DNA from: Acridotheres tristis
Taxonomy: Eukaryota; Chordata; Aves; Passeriformes; Sturnidae
DNA length: 64,000 bases
Assembly (NCBI GenBank): GCA_037013685.1
Contig: CM072908.1
Coordinates: 6,151,001 to 6,215,000 of the forward strand
Direction of reading: 5' to 3'
Below, in pieces: positions 1 to 39,932 of the stretch. How positions within the stretch are numbered: the first letter of the stretch is position 1; every line of letters starts with the position of its first letter. The position numbers were made by a program, and so were the translations under genes. The notes beneath the pieces are model-generated. The model did not search any database. It was not told where the DNA came from and saw nothing but the letters and a program-made list of their open reading frames with translations.

Positions 1-371
1 TGCAAATGGAAACGTGAAAATCCCCGATTTCCCCACGGCAGGCAGGGAGGAGTGCATGGGATGGGGCTGGGGGGGCTTTTCCTGGTGGAACAATGCTGTG
101 CCTGCTCCAGCCATGGGCTCCTTGTGCCATTTTCCTGCTTGAGACACTGTCCTACATGTTTTCTAACTACCAATTCAGCAGAACAATTCCTTTCTCCCCT
201 CATTGCGCTCTGCAAACTGCAAAATCCAGGATCTCCTGACCCCTGGGCAGCTCTCCCAGTGCAGGAGGTCAATTCCGAAGCTCCAGACAGTCCTGCCCAG
301 CTCCTGCCAGGGTGAGGGTCCCAGCTGTGCAGGTGTCTGACTGTCCCTGTCTGTGTGTGTCTGTCTTGCAG
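1..371 (+). other. Intron end upstream of the first visible EPHB2 exon
   Basis: Unique-looking intron sequence ending in a pyrimidine-rich tract and tcttgcag. No coding or repeat signal seen. Confidence 0.6.
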
Positions 372-27273
<26,902 letters not shown>

Positions 27274-28500
27274 TAGCTGCCTGTCCTCCCACTCCTCCTC
27301 CTGGAGGCCCTGCTCCCCTTTGCCCCTGTATGTCCAAGCTCCAGGTTCTGCATGGACCAGAGACTGGGAGCTGCTCTGAGGATCACAGCAGCAGGAGGGA
27401 ACACCCTGTCCTCAGCAATGACAAGTTGCCAAGAGCTTCTAGAATTTAAGCAATGGAAAAAGGGAACAAAACAAAACAAAACAAAACAAACAAAAAAACA
27501 AACAAAAAAAAGACGATTATTTTGAAAAAAAAAAACAAAACGAGCAAACTACAAAATATTTTTAAATAATAATAAAGCAATTGCATTCTTGAAAAGGGCT
27601 CCAAGACCAGTGGGAGTCTCCAAAGGAAGAGGAAAGAGCAGCTTCATGTTTCCTCTTGCACAAGGCTGCTGCAGCTGGAGCCAGGCACCTCTGGAGCAGT
27701 GGGACTTCTCCAGGAAGAGGAATGCAAGGAAAGGCCTCGAGAAGCACATGTCCCCCTGCCAGGGCCCTGGGAATGCCCTGAGCCAGGCCCTGAGCCAGGG
27801 CCCTGCCAGCACACCCAGTGGGGACAGCTGAAGCTTTTGGTGCTGTGGAACCAAGTGCATCTCACAAACTGATGGACTTCTTCAAAAGCTGAAGACTTTT
27901 TTTTTTAAAAAAAAAAAAACAAAAGAAAACAAAAACACAACAAATAAACTAAGACTAGAGGAGGCTGTTTCCAACAAATGAGAAGGAATCTGTAATGCCT
28001 GGGGGGGTGGGGATGGGGAGAACCAATCCTTTTTACATCTCTTCTTTTCTCTTGTCATGGAACAGTTTTGTGAGTGACAGTTTCCTAAGGGCCTGTCCAT
28101 CCAGCCTCCAGTGGCATCGTGTCTCACACATATCATTGCTCAAGACTTTTACTGATATCCTTTCTAGATGCCAATGATCTTTTCCCAGAAGACTTCCCAA
28201 GTACAGTATGTAGTAGTTTTTGATTACAAATGCTGACGTGTACCTTTATTTTTCGGTTGTCATTGTTGGGAGATTTGTCCTTTTACGTTGTTTTGTTAAC
28301 ACCAGTTTGTGAGTTTGGGGTTGGAAATTTTCAGTTGGTTGGGGGTTTGGTTTTTTATTTTTTTTTTAATGAAAAAGAAACGACATCTCCAAGCATCATA
28401 TCATCCAAGAACTTAAATCCCTTCCCTGTGGAAGGAAAAAATTGCAGCTTATTGACCATATGACAGGAGAAAAAGGTTTTTTATATGCACATTTCCTCCC
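27274..28500 (+). other. EPHB2: EPHB2 proximal 3' UTR
   Basis: The mRNA continues after the TGA. The region includes A-rich tracts of the aaaac type (27461-27545 and 27900-27950), and AATAAA hexamers at 27571 and 27943. Either hexamer could make a short isoform, but neither is followed by a convincing GT-rich element and both lie beside A-runs that would also trap internal oligo(dT) priming. The 3' limit is not certain. Confidence 0.6.
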
Positions 28501-31500
28501 GTTTGCTGATTTGTTCTTTCCAATTGGTCGTGGCACCACAGATTTTTGTGGCTCTTGGGGTTCCAAGTGTTTGCCAAGGTGAAAAAACAGCTCAACTGGG
28601 GGGTGAGCAGCATCACAGGGGGGTTGGGAGGGAAAGGCGGGAGAGTGTGTGGGTTTTGTGAGGGAATTATGACTCCACAGCTGGCTCCAGAGCCCTCTGG
28701 AAATGCCTGCCTGCTGAGGAAGGTGTTGGGTTGGTGCATGGGGAAGGCAGAGCGAGCCCAGTCCTCTCAGAGGAGCTGTGGCACAGCATTTTGGAGTGGG
28801 GGTCGTGTTACCTGCAGTGGGGATGGGTCCCTGCAGGTGCCAGGCTGTGCCTTGGGGACCCTGTCCCTTTGTGGCTGGTGCAGCCTCAGGCTCAGTCCCT
28901 CACATCAGAGAGAACCTGGGACAGCAGAACTCTAATCCCAGCTCTCCAAAATGCTGTGGTTGAGGCTGAATGATCAGTCAGTGGGTTTTTAAATAACTGA
29001 AGAAAATGTGTTTAGTTGCTGAGCAGGGCTCTGGGATGTGTGAATGCCCCCAGAGCACAGGGAGGTGCAGGTGAGAGCCAGGTTGTTGTCCCTGCACAGC
29101 AGCACCTCACATCCTCTGGAGTGTGGCATTTCCCCACCCTTCTCCTGGCCATGGCCTCAGGACTGGTGTTTACCAGCCCTTGTCTGCCTCTGCCATCATT
29201 CCTGGGCTCCTCCTCTTGTTTTTGGCACTGAGGATTGGTGAAGGCACGTTCACTGGGAGCTGCCTGGCTGTATTTTCCACGAGCTGAATCCAAGAGGAAA
29301 ATGTCTGCTGTGGATGAAAATCCCAAGCTGTCTAGACCTCTGTGGCCAGACATCATCTCCCCAGACTGCTTGTAAATTATGAGGCCGTTTATTAAATACT
29401 TGTAGCATTTTCTACTGCCAGACCAGATCCAACAACAAAGCCCTTGGGAGTGGCATCAGAGCAGTCCCTACAAGCCAGATTTCTCTCCCCTGAGCTCTTG
29501 CCCTGTCCCAGGGTTTGCTGCTCTGGCAGCAGGGGCTTTCAGTGCAGGAATTGTCCCTCCAGCCTCTGTTGATCCCAAATCTGCAGTTCAGCGTTGTGTT
29601 GGTGTTTGCATCCAGCCCAGCCCTGGGTGTGCAGCTCTGTAGTGATGGGGGCACGGCAGGAGGGGTGTGCTGGGTGCCACGGTCCTGTCCTGAGCTCAGT
29701 GCCCACAGGGCATCCCCGGGAGCCCCAGCATCCCCCTGCATGGCTGGCAGGTGGCACAGAGGGGTGTGGGCACAGCGTGTGCAGGTGGGACCTGGGTGAG
29801 CAGCTCTGCCCTAAATCCAGCCTGGTTTAGCCTGTGTATCCAAACCTTTGGAATATCCTTGGAATGCCTTTGCATCCAAAAAGCACCTACTCCTGGTCAG
29901 ATGATGGGCTCAGCTTTGAAAGGACACCAGAAATCACTGGGGTTGACCAAAGCACAGGAAGTGTTTGCAGAGGGCACACAGGGACACCAGGAGCTGAGCT
30001 GTGGGAGCCTCCCCTGTGTGTCTGTCCCTCGTTGTGGCCTCTGTGCTGTGCCAAGGAGCAGTTTTGTCCCTGTGTCCCAAAGGCACAGGAGCTGTCTGGT
30101 GGCACTGCAGGACGGTGCTGTGCCAGCCACAGCCAGCAGTGACCCCAGAGCTGTGCCAGAAGAATTCTTCCTACAAATCTCACCAGCACATTCCCATGGG
30201 GCAGCCATGTGGAAGGAGCACATGATGCCCCTCACTTGTCATCCCCAGACAATTCCTGACACAGGAGGAGCAGTGCCCAGGCAGCATCCCTCCAGAGCCA
30301 CCCGGGCCTTGGGAGGACACTTCAGGTCTTCTTTATTTGGAGACATTTTGTCTCAACGCACTGAATCTCCCTGAGGCTGCTCCAGACACATCTACCTGCC
30401 AGAGCCAGCCCACTGTGAAGGACAGGTCCCAGGGCCACAGCCCCCAGAGCTGTGGCAGCCACCTGCAGGACAGAGAAAGCACATCCTTGCCTCTTCTTCT
30501 GACCAAAAATCACATGGTGGTGGTCCTAAAAGTAACACCTTCCCATCTGTTTGTACCAGACATGGCTGTGACATCTGTGTGTGGCTGTGCTGGACTAAAA
30601 TAGACACGGTCCAGAAAACACTGCAGTTTTCTGCATCCCTCAGCTTTGCTGGGAGCACAAGGAACCGAGTTCCTGTCAAGTGCTTTGGTTGTAAATGCCT
30701 CTGGCACATGCTGCAGAGTGAGGGCAGAGGCACTGGAGTGACAATAACATATTTATTTCATGGGTCTCCAGTGCACCGCTACAAAATGGGAGTCTAATGG
30801 AGAATTCAGCGTGTTCCAAGGGGAAAAGGGGAAAAGGCACTTGCTAACATTGACACTGTGAAATGCTGTTGTGCATGTGCATGTGTGCATGTGTGGGTAC
30901 TGAACAAAAATCATCACATTTTCAGGCAGCTTGTTGCAATTTTCGCATTTCCCCTCTACCTTTCAAGCTACCTCCCAGCCCTTCCCTTCTCCCATTCCCA
31001 TCTCGTGCTGTGGATGGCATTCCGTGGGAATGCTGAGCAGCTTGGAAGTTCTCAGTTGGACAGTGATGAGTTCAAATCTTGCAGAGCATCACAGGGTAGA
31101 GCAGAGGAAGCAAAGCATATGTGGGCAGTAAAAAGTTGAAATATGTTCTGTGGGTAATTCAGAGCTATTGTCACCAGCCCGTTTGCTGGAATTACAGCCC
31201 GGGGGTGTGAAAGGGAAAGGAAAAACAAACCTGTAAGATGCAGCAGAAGCACGAGGAGTCACCTGTCCTAGTGGCTGTGAGGATACAAAACAGGATCTGC
31301 TCTCCTCTCTGGTAAACCCCCAGAACTGCCTTTCATGAATTACTGGGGATTTGTGCTTTTCAGCCGCTGAGAAGCTTCTCCTCTCCATGTCGTGCTCTCT
31401 GCCCAAGGCAGCAATCCCCGCCTGGGCTGCTGTGGGATCAGGGCAGCGTGGCCGTGCCTCTGATGCCATCCCGGGGCTGCACTGCAGGGACAGCCCAGGG

Positions 31501-31643
31501 CCACCGTGCCAGGGTGGGCTGAGCCCTGGCACGGCCTGAAGGACCCGGGGGCACTGCAGAGCTTCATCCCTGGGAGCTCCTGCGTCCTGCAGGCTCCTGC
31601 TGCCCCCTGCCCAAACCAGGACCCGGCTCTCTGCCCTGGAGCT
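28501..31643 (+). other. Possible distal 3' UTR or intergenic, no gene seen
   Basis: Mostly non-repetitive sequence with no convincing coding frame. Notable low-repeat patch around 30740-30800 (gtgacaataacatatttatt). If the distal poly(A) site at about 37.5 kb is used by EPHB2, this is 3' UTR. Confidence 0.4.
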
Positions 31644-31644
31644 T

Positions 31645-31871
31645 GGGCTGGGCTGAGCTGGGCTGAGCTGGGCTGGGCTGGGCTGGGCTGAGCTGGGCTG
31701 GGCTGGGCTGGGCTGGGCTGGGCTGGGCTGGGCTGGGCTGGGCTGGGCTGGGCTGAGCTGGGCTGGGCTGAGCTGAGCTGAGCTGGGCTGGGCTGAGCTG
31801 GGCTGAGCTGGGCTGGGCTGGGCTGGGCTGGGCTGAGCTGAGCTGGGCTGAGCTGGGCTCTGCTGGGCTGG
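31645..31871 (+). repeat. Pentanucleotide (GGGCT/GAGCT)n array
   Basis: About 45 units of ggctg and agctg in irregular order. The + strand is G-rich and the motif mix is the same as in mammalian immunoglobulin switch-region repeats, though there is no immunoglobulin gene here. Confidence 0.97.
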
Positions 31872-33079
31872 ACTGAGGCAGTTTCATCAGGATCAGGTGC
31901 TGGCTGCACTGCAGGGCTTCTCCCACACTCCCTGAAGCTGTTGATGGAATTTGGGTTAAAGGAAAGGTTCTTTCCCAGGAATCCTCACCCAGGCTGCAGA
32001 GAGAACCCCTTGGAGGGTTTGAGCAGCTGGGGAAACTTCTTGTTGTATTTGCCAGGCTGATTTATATGAATCCTGCAGTCAGGGCTTGAACTCTGCTGCA
32101 TTGTTAACAGTTGTATCCTCTGATGATGCAATAAATCTGGGACTGCCTTGGATGTACAAATCCAGAGTGCTGGAAGTGTCACTGCTGTCTGGTTTGGTTT
32201 AGTGGAGTTTATTGTTTTACTGTAAATCATCTTCTTTCCTGCATGTCTGACTTGAGGCTGATTTCATGTAGGTCTTTTTCCATCCTCAAAAATGTTGCGT
32301 ATTTGCAAGTTCTTCACATACAGGATTCAACTTTTTTTAATCTACAGTCACGATTTTGGCCTCTTTTATTTGAACTTGTTCAGGATGTCTTTGCTTCTTG
32401 TAATTCTTTGCCCTTCCCAAAGACAGGACACAACCTTGGCCTGTGTTTGCTTTCACATGTGTTCCAATCTTCCCCTGCTCTCCTAGAAAACTCCCTGCAC
32501 TCTCCAAATATTTCCTGGAATTTACCTCCTTGCTGTCCCTGTGTTAACTCCTGCCAACTCCACTAACAAATGTTATTTGCAGAAATTTGGGACTGGAAGC
32601 AAGAAGTCCTCTCTCCCCACAAATCTTTTCCTCCATCTGCATTCCTGCTGTCTTAAAACTTACTCAGTAGCATCTCTCCCTTTCTTCTCCTTTTTAAATT
32701 CTGCAAGAAGTTGCTCTGTGAGCTGTGCAGTGCCACTCTGTCCCTGTCTGATTCCACTGGGACATCCCAGTGCCCCCACTGCCATCCCTGCAAACAAACC
32801 ACAACTCAGCCTTGCCTCATTTTTTATCAGGAACCCAGTTTGCCTTCACGAAAAAAAAGAGCAACTTGGCTGATCCATTTCCAGCTCTTTTGTTGCAGTA
32901 AACTTCAGGAATTTTTCACTTGCCTCAGCTGTAGCTTCTAGCTCTGGGTCAGGCTGGAGCTCTTGCACAGATGTCATGTCTATCCTTTGCTTATTCCAAC
33001 TGAGTCTGGGAGGGAAGGAATAAATTTTGTTTTTTAGAGCCAAACAGCTGTGTTAGGAAAAGGTAATGGAAGGGGTTCA
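31872..33079 (+). other. No gene or repeat recognised
   Basis: AT-richer, non-repetitive sequence. Short open frames only. Confidence 0.4.
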
Positions 33080-33162
33080 AGGAGAAGTCCTGTCCATGGC
33101 AGGGAGTTGGAACAGGATGATCTTTAAGGTCCTTTCCAACCCAAACCATGCCAGGATTCCAT
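33080..33162 (+). mobile_element. CR1 LINE 3' end
   Basis: tccatggcagggagttggaa, then ctttaaggtcctttccaacc and caaaccatgccaggattcc: CR1 sense orientation. Confidence 0.8.
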
Positions 33163-33825
33163 GAGTACTGGGGAAAGTGTGTTTCTGTACCTGAGGATGA
33201 AGCTGGCAGCCAGATTCCCCTTTTCCCAAATTGCCTTTGGTCTGCACTTCCAGCTCACTGGCTCCAGGTTGAGTGGGCTGGGTTGGGAGATGGAGGTTGA
33301 TAAAATCACCAGTCTGGGACAGATGGTGTGGCAAACCCACAGCCTGGCTTGGCCTTTGCTGGTGGAGAATAAATCTCTGATTGCTCTCAAGTATTGGCAT
33401 TCAGGAGCGTTCACACAAGGTCATGAGCCAGTGAATTTTTGATGTGCTGGCTCTGCAAATGCTGGAGATGCTTTTGTTCTCCTCCACTCGAAAGGGATAC
33501 ACAGAAATGAAGAAATGAATATACAGATAGGTCCAGCCAGATCAGGGCTTCTGTAACAGCCAGAAGTCTGTGAGAGGTATAAAAGATAAATAGGTTTTGA
33601 TTCTTGGTTCTGGCAGAGGTGAACCACAATGATAAAAATTTCATTTTCATGCCCTTAAATTGAGAAATACGTGAGAAAGGTGGGAAAGCAGCAGTCACTG
33701 TTCTGACAGTAACAGCTCAAAGGGGGAAGCAGAATATTCCTGAGCACAGAGCACAGTGATTAAAGGGTGGGACATGGCTGGAACATGGACAGCCAGCACT
33801 GGATGGACTGATAGGAAAAGGAGAA

Positions 33826-34053
33826 ATGACTTTAAGCTAAAGGAGGATGAGTTTAGATTGGATTTTTAGGAAGAAATTCTGCCCTGTGAGGGTGGGCAGG
33901 CCCTGGCACAGGTGCCCAGAGCAGCTGTGGCTGCCCCTGGATCCCTGGCAGTGCCCAAGGTTGGACAGGGCTGGGAGCAGCTTGGGACAGTGGAAGGGGG
34001 TGGGATGGGATGAGCTTTAAAGTCCTTTCCAACCCAAACCATTCTGGGATTCA
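33826..34053 (+). mobile_element. CR1 LINE 3' fragment
   Basis: gaagaaattctgccctgtga, then ccagagcagctgtggctgcc and cctttccaacccaaaccatt in sense orientation. Confidence 0.88.
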
Positions 34054-37000
34054 AAAGGTGACTGGACAAACTTTTAAAAGAATAATCTCCTTGAAAAAAA
34101 ACCTCTTCCAGTTTTTCTGGGTCACGGGTGCCTGGGGGCACAGGGTGTAGATTCCTGCAGAAATTCTTTTGCTCAGTCATATTCTTGGGACTGACACATT
34201 CTATATCTCTTAAAAGCCCAAATATTCCATCAAGCATCATTGATTTTCCATTTTCACTCTTTGTGGGGAAGGATTTCAGTGTGGAGCCAGAGGGCTTCCC
34301 ATGTCAGAGGAAACCACTCGCTTCCTCCTCCCAAATTCTTGTGTATCCCGAGGCATCCCTGGGGCTCAGAGTGGGACATCAGTGCCTCAAACAGCTGGGA
34401 AAGCACAGAAAGGGAGATTGGCTGGGTGATCCATCATGTGTTGGGTGTGGAAGCTCTCTGTGGAAGCATTCTTACCTCAAACCTTCTCTCATGAACCTCA
34501 GGAGTGCTGGGTGTGGGACATGCCTGTGCTTCCCTCTGCTCGAGGCTGGTTTGTGACAGGGAGATTTGTCCCCCTGCATTGGCTGCCTCAGCCTTGTGAC
34601 CTGCTGGTGGCTTGGGAATCTGAGCAGGAGTCCCAGGGGACGTGTCAGAGCTGCCTCAAGGGTTAAAGTGCAGGAAAGGAGACTGGGACAAGCTTCTAAA
34701 ACGGGCAAAAAGTTCTTGGTGGAATGGAGCAATTCAGGGCTGGCCTGGGGGAGTGCAGGGAAATCCCAGAGGGGTCCCAGAGCAGGCATTGAGTGTTGAG
34801 GGCTCCAGGACAAGATCCAGGCAGGGATTAAATGCAAGGTTCTGTTTTGAGTGCTGGCCCAGCTCTGAATTTGTTCTTTATGTCCTGGGGATAACTTCGA
34901 TCCAGCCATGAAAACCCTTTGTAGCTTGGTCTGCACTGACAGTACAAGTGAAAAGCTCTTTGACAGGGGCAGGGATTGTTGTCCCTCTGCAGAGCAGCCC
35001 AGGAATGTGGGAGGAGGGTCAGGATCCCTGATCCCTGGAGGGTCCCTGACTTGTGCATTCCTGGTCCCTGAAGACCCTCGGGAGCTGTAGGGGACCAGGG
35101 AAGGGACAGGTTTGGTGCACTTGTGCTTCTTGCTTGGCCTGACCTGGGCTCTCCGGGAGGAACTGATGGCTTTATGAGCTCTCTGATGATTGTTTTTTCC
35201 TCTCAAAATCTTCTGTGTCTAGGATCCCAGGAGCATTTGGATCATAGGAAAATCCCAGCTTTTAGTGAAGGGCAGTCCAGCCCCGATGTGAGGCAGCCAA
35301 GGTTCAGGGCTCTGGGTTTCATGTTGGCCAGCCCAGCTCCCAGTGACCACTGTGACCATTGCCACCCGACCTGAGCAGCTCCAGCGAGTCCTAGAGCCCA
35401 GCCCAGGCTTTTCCACCGAAGTACAGAGAAATAAAGTTCAGATTGCAGGAGTTCCCAAAATCCTCCCTGGTTCTGGAGCCAGGACTTGCTCAGGGTGAGG
35501 CTGTGAGGAGTGGCTGGGTCCCTCAGCCCTGTAGAAGCACTGACCATCCATCCTTCCAGAGTTGTCTTTCAGGCAGTTCCAAAGTGGAGGCCAGTGAAGC
35601 AGCCCAGCTCCCCCTGCCCAGGGTCAGCCAGAGCAGTGTGGTCATCCCTGCCCCATCCAAGTGGGATCTGAGCACTGAAGAGCCTGGTTTGAGCAGGGCA
35701 GGAGGGAAAGCCTCCTTGGAGGGTGAGGGAGCTGGAGACACCAGGCAGGAGCTGCAGCTCTGTGCATGCCCTGCCGAGGAGAGCAGTCCCTGCTGCATCA
35801 CCCAGCTCCTCCTGCCCCCGTCCTGGCTGGGCTTCTCCCCTCTTCAGGATCACACACAGCTCATCCCCTGCCATCCTGCTGGAGCTGGAGGGGGAGAAAT
35901 CGAGGATCAGAGATGGGGACTTGAATCTGCTGCTGCCTTTGTGGATCCACAGCCCCAGCACTGGAGGAGATTTCTGTTGGGTGCCCTCCTCCAGTGACTC
36001 CATTCACTTTGCAGCCTGTGACCCTTGCACCCTGTTCTTTGGCATTGCTTGCCCTCCACCTTCAGCTCTTTGTCTCTCTGGTTTATTCAGGTTTGGGCCA
36101 TCCCCAGGGATTCCCTTCCTTGGAGCTGCCTCAGCCCATCTCTGCAGGGAACCTCTGCTTAGCTCCGTCTCTTCCCGTGAAAACATCCCCCCTTTGCCTC
36201 CCTTTCTTTCCACAAACACCCGCCTCACATCACAGATGTTTCTGGGTAAAGCAGCAGGAAGCTCTATCAGAGCAGCTCTGGTGTGTCAAGATCCCTGGCC
36301 GATGTTCCCTGGGTAGTTCAGGGAAGAGGGTCCAGCCCTGCCTCTTGCAGGTGAAGGAGCACATCCAGCAGAGTTAGAACATGATTTGTGTTTCCAGGTT
36401 TGCTTTGGAAAGGCTTTGCTGACCTTGTGTCACTCCCTGCCCGCAGTTGGGATTGATGTGAACTCAGTCTACCCAGGGAGTGCTTTGAGCCCTGGATTAA
36501 GTTTGGGGAGCCTGGGGGTGTTCCAGCTCCTGAAGCCAGGTCTGAGGTGTCACAGTTCTTGCTGGATAAATGATCCTGGTGCTTCCAAGCACATCCCAAA
36601 TAGAGGCATGACCCTTCTCACTTCTCTGAGCTGTGGTCTGAGAGCACTGGGGAGCAGGAAACAGGAGTTGGGGAGCTCAGAGAACCTGTAGGGAGCAGGA
36701 CACAGGTGAGTTTGGGAGCTCAGAGATCTCTCAGGGTGAGCTGGGCACAGGTATCCAAACCCCCTTCCTGTGCCATCATCTACCCGTGGGATTCTGAGGA
36801 GCTGAGGAGCCAGCGTGGCTGTCGGTGCTCCCATTCCACAGGATTCCCTGCAGGGAAGATCTTTGCCTAACTCCGATCCCAGGAAGGTCCCAGAGGGAAG
36901 GGAGGGGTGACAGTGAGGTGGCACTGAGGTAGGGGGGACGTGTGGCAGGGAATTCTCTTGTCCAGCATCGGTTCCTGGGATGTCTCCTGGGTCCTCCCAC

Positions 37001-37388
37001 GGGACATGAGGTGACAAATGTCGTGCCCTGGGAGATGTGTGGAGGAGCTGCCATGGCACAGGGAGGGTCTGCAGGGAGAGGGGCTTTGCCAGGCTCTGCC
37101 CCCGTGCTCCCGGCTCTGGAAGGAGCTGGGTGGGGGAATGGGGTGAGTCCAACCCTGTGTCCTGTCCCCTCCCCTGCCACCAGCTGGGTGGCCCCAGCCC
37201 TGGGCTCCTGCTCTTCCCATGTGTTGGCCGTGACCCTGAGGACAACAGAACACTTTTCATGACAGTATTTGTATTTTTTTAAATTGTGAATGAGGAGATC
37301 GTGTGCAGGTCCTTGTTACACAGGGATGTGTCTTCCATTCAGCCCAGGGCTTCCCTGGCTTTGTCAGATGTCTTTCGATGTTACTGAG
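34054..37388 (+). other. Possible distal 3' UTR or intergenic, no gene seen
   Basis: GC-moderate sequence with overlapping open frames on both strands but no domain, splice or start context that supports a gene. Confidence 0.4.
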
Positions 37389-37545
37389 AATAAATAAAGA
37401 AATAAATAAATAAATCAGATGTATTTATAAAGGAAACAGAAACCTGCTGCTCCAATGCCTTTGTAGGAGTATTTTTAACAAAACATTTTTTCAAAATAAA
37501 TGTGAATTGTAAAGTTTGAAGCATTTGCTTGTGGCTTTCCTTTCT
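37389..37545 (+). terminator. Candidate distal poly(A) site, possibly EPHB2
   Basis: Overlapping AATAAA hexamers at 37389-37410 and a single AATAAA at 37495-37500 are followed within 25-45 bp by a GT/T-rich stretch (tttgcttgtggctttccttt). This is the layout of a real vertebrate cleavage site on the + strand. No other gene is seen between 27.3 and 37.5 kb, so it may be the end of a roughly 10-kb EPHB2 3' UTR. It could instead belong to a separate noncoding transcript. The linkage is inference. Confidence 0.4.
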
Positions 37546-39092
37546 AGGTGCTTTGTCCCAACTTTTTCCCTTCCCAATAATCCTGCTTGGGTGTAAATAT
37601 GAAGGTAAAGAAACAAGAGAGATATTGATTACTTAAAAAGGGGGAAACATGCCCAGAACTTGTTTAGTGCCTGGTAAATGACTGCAAGATAAACAGATAT
37701 CATTGTTACCCTGCTTAAACCATTTAGTCTGAATAATTAATCCTCAAGTGTAGCAATAAATTATCCACTCTGTTTGTCAGTAACTTGTTCTTTAGTTAAA
37801 ATATGCTGTGAATTTATATGTGCACGTGTTTGTGTATTTTAGCTTAGAACTTCAGTGATGATTTTCCTTTTCTTCATTATTCATGGAGGTATCAATGCCC
37901 AATGGATTGACAAGCAATTGTGAAGAGGAGAAGGAAATTCAAGGAAATTCAAGACATTTCAGTGTCTAAGCAACCAAAACTTGAACCCCGTGTTGGGAGT
38001 AAATCACAGCTGTTTTCATGGGAATCTTGTTCCCTTGACAATCCTGTGAGTAAAAACTAAAAAAAAAAAAAAAAAAGGAAAATCACATATGTCAAGGATT
38101 ATTGTAAATCAGTGAAAGGATCGAGTCCTATGGAAATGAATTTGATTTTATTTTAATTACTATCCACAAATTCTTCTCTGCAGTGATCTTTCAGCCCTAA
38201 AAGAGCCCCCATCAAGAGAACAAGGTGTAGCTCAGATGATTGATATAAATAATGCAGTGAACAGTCTGCACAGACCATTGGCTGTCATACTCCAACATTC
38301 AGCTGCAATAAAGACTTTGACTCATAAGAAGAGAACATCAATAATTCAGCTCATAGTCACAGATCTGTGTGTCTGCTTCTGTCAGCCTCCTACTTCTTTT
38401 CTGAAGGAAAAAGGAATTTCTGCGTGGATTTGTCAGGAGAAGCTTGGGTTCGATGTTTCTAACTGAGGCAAATATTTCTGCAGTCCTGAGACCCTTGTGA
38501 GGAGCTGGAGCTGGGGCACAGGGGCTGGGGATCCTCCCGGATCTCTGGGTCAGGAACCTCCAGCTCCCACCTGTGCTCAGCATCAGCCCCGAGGCTCGGC
38601 AGCAAAGGCAGAGGGGAAGCCTTGGACTGAGACCAGGGAGCCCAGCAAGGCTTTGCTGTGCTTGTGGTTGTGTTTTCCCTTTTTCCTTTTCCATGGGGTC
38701 CTGGGGAGGGAGGGAGCCTCCTTTCCTGCGGGGACAGCTCTTCCCAAGAGCCCTGGGTGGGCAGCGAGGGGTACAAAGTGACAGGAGCAGAGCTGGGAAT
38801 AAAGGATCCCTGGAGGGGCCGGGTGGTTTGAGCTGTAGGGAGGTGGGTGCAGCTCTGTTCACCCACCCTGACTCTGACCCCAAAGCCACGGGCAGAACAA
38901 GCACAGAGGCTCCAGGAAGGCAGCAAAGGCATTAATTGCCTTAAATTAAATTAAAGTTCATCTCCCACCCTACTGGCCACTTCAGTTTATGAGGGAACAG
39001 GGTTGTCTTCATGTGGGCTAAGACCTGATCCCTGTTAGAAACCCACTGAACAGATGATGGGGTCAGGATTGTGGCCTGGAAAGGCTGACCTG
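37546..39092. other. Intergenic, AT-rich non-repeat stretch then GC-rich stretch
   Basis: Positions 37600-38450 are AT-rich and free of recognised repeats (ataaacagatatcattgtta, gaataattaatcctcaagtg), the composition often seen in conserved noncoding DNA. Positions 38490-38900 are GC-rich and unremarkable. A 17-base A-run starts at about 38060. Confidence 0.35.
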
Positions 39093-39720
39093 GAACAGAC
39101 ACTAGACAGAGCAAAAGGAATAAAATTGAATAAAATAGGAATTTATTGAAAGGATCCACCTTGGGCAGTGCAAGAGCCTGGCCGGGGCTACACCCAAATC
39201 AAACCCAAGATGGATCTTGGTGATGAGTTTTACACTTTTATAAGTTTTGGTTCATTTACATATTGGGGTCAATTATCCAACCACAGCCCCAGGCTATGAA
39301 GTCTCAACCCCCTGGTCTGTCCCCTTCCTTTCCCTTTCCCTTTCCCTTTCCCTTTCCCTTTCCCTTTCCCTTTCCCTTTCCCTTTCCCTTTCCCTTTCCC
39401 TTTCCCTTTCCCCTTCCTTTCCCTTTCCCTTTCCCTTTCCCTTTCCCTTTCCCTTTCCCTTTCCCTTTCCCTTTCCCTTTCCCTTTCCCTTTCCCCTTCC
39501 CTTTCCCTTTCCCTTTCCCTTTCCCTTTCCCTTTCCCTTTCCCTCGCTGTTGTTTCTGCTTTTTGGATACCAGTTGTCCTTGATTCTCTGGCTACAAAGG
39601 AATTGTTTTCTCACTACCCTGTGAAGAGAAGTTACTGACACCAAATATGAAATTTCAGAGTTACACACTAAGCAGCAGAGATTCTGAAAAATATAAAATC
39701 TAAACCCCAAGGCATCAGGA
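39093..39720 (-). mobile_element. Candidate reverse-oriented LTR interrupted by hexamer array
   Basis: aggaatttattgaaaggatc and cacttttataagttttggtt look like the poly(A)/TATA region of an LTR read in reverse, and sequence after the hexamer array at 39545 has similar character. Ends are not defined. Confidence 0.4.
39321..39543 (+). repeat. (CCCTTT)n hexanucleotide array
   Basis: About 37 units, almost pure, with two ccccttcc interruptions near 39411 and 39491. Pyrimidine-only on the + strand, so it can form triplex DNA. Confidence 0.98.
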
Positions 39721-39932
39721 TCAGCTCCCAAGGACTTCTCTGGGCACACCTGAAATGCTTCCCAAGGAAGTCACATATTCAGTAACAGTGGTGCCAGGCA
39801 GCTCCTCCTGTCAGGCCAGGAGCCCTCTCAGCCCCATTCCTCCTCCCAGCCCTGTGTGAGCATCAGGGCACTTTGTGCCTTGGTGATGGCCAGTGCTGGA
39901 CACCTTCCTCCACCTGCACTGAGTGCAGAAAG

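Noticed and set aside
27571..27576. AATAAA as the sole EPHB2 poly(A) signal
   Set aside because: Beside A-rich tracts and without a good downstream GT-rich element; kept only as a possible minor site.
31340..31926. Ser-Ala-Gln-Pro repeat frames on minus strand
   Set aside because: Translation of the GGGCT/GAGCT array.
39247..39624. Pro/Phe and Ser/Leu repeat frame
   Set aside because: Translation of the CCCTTT array.
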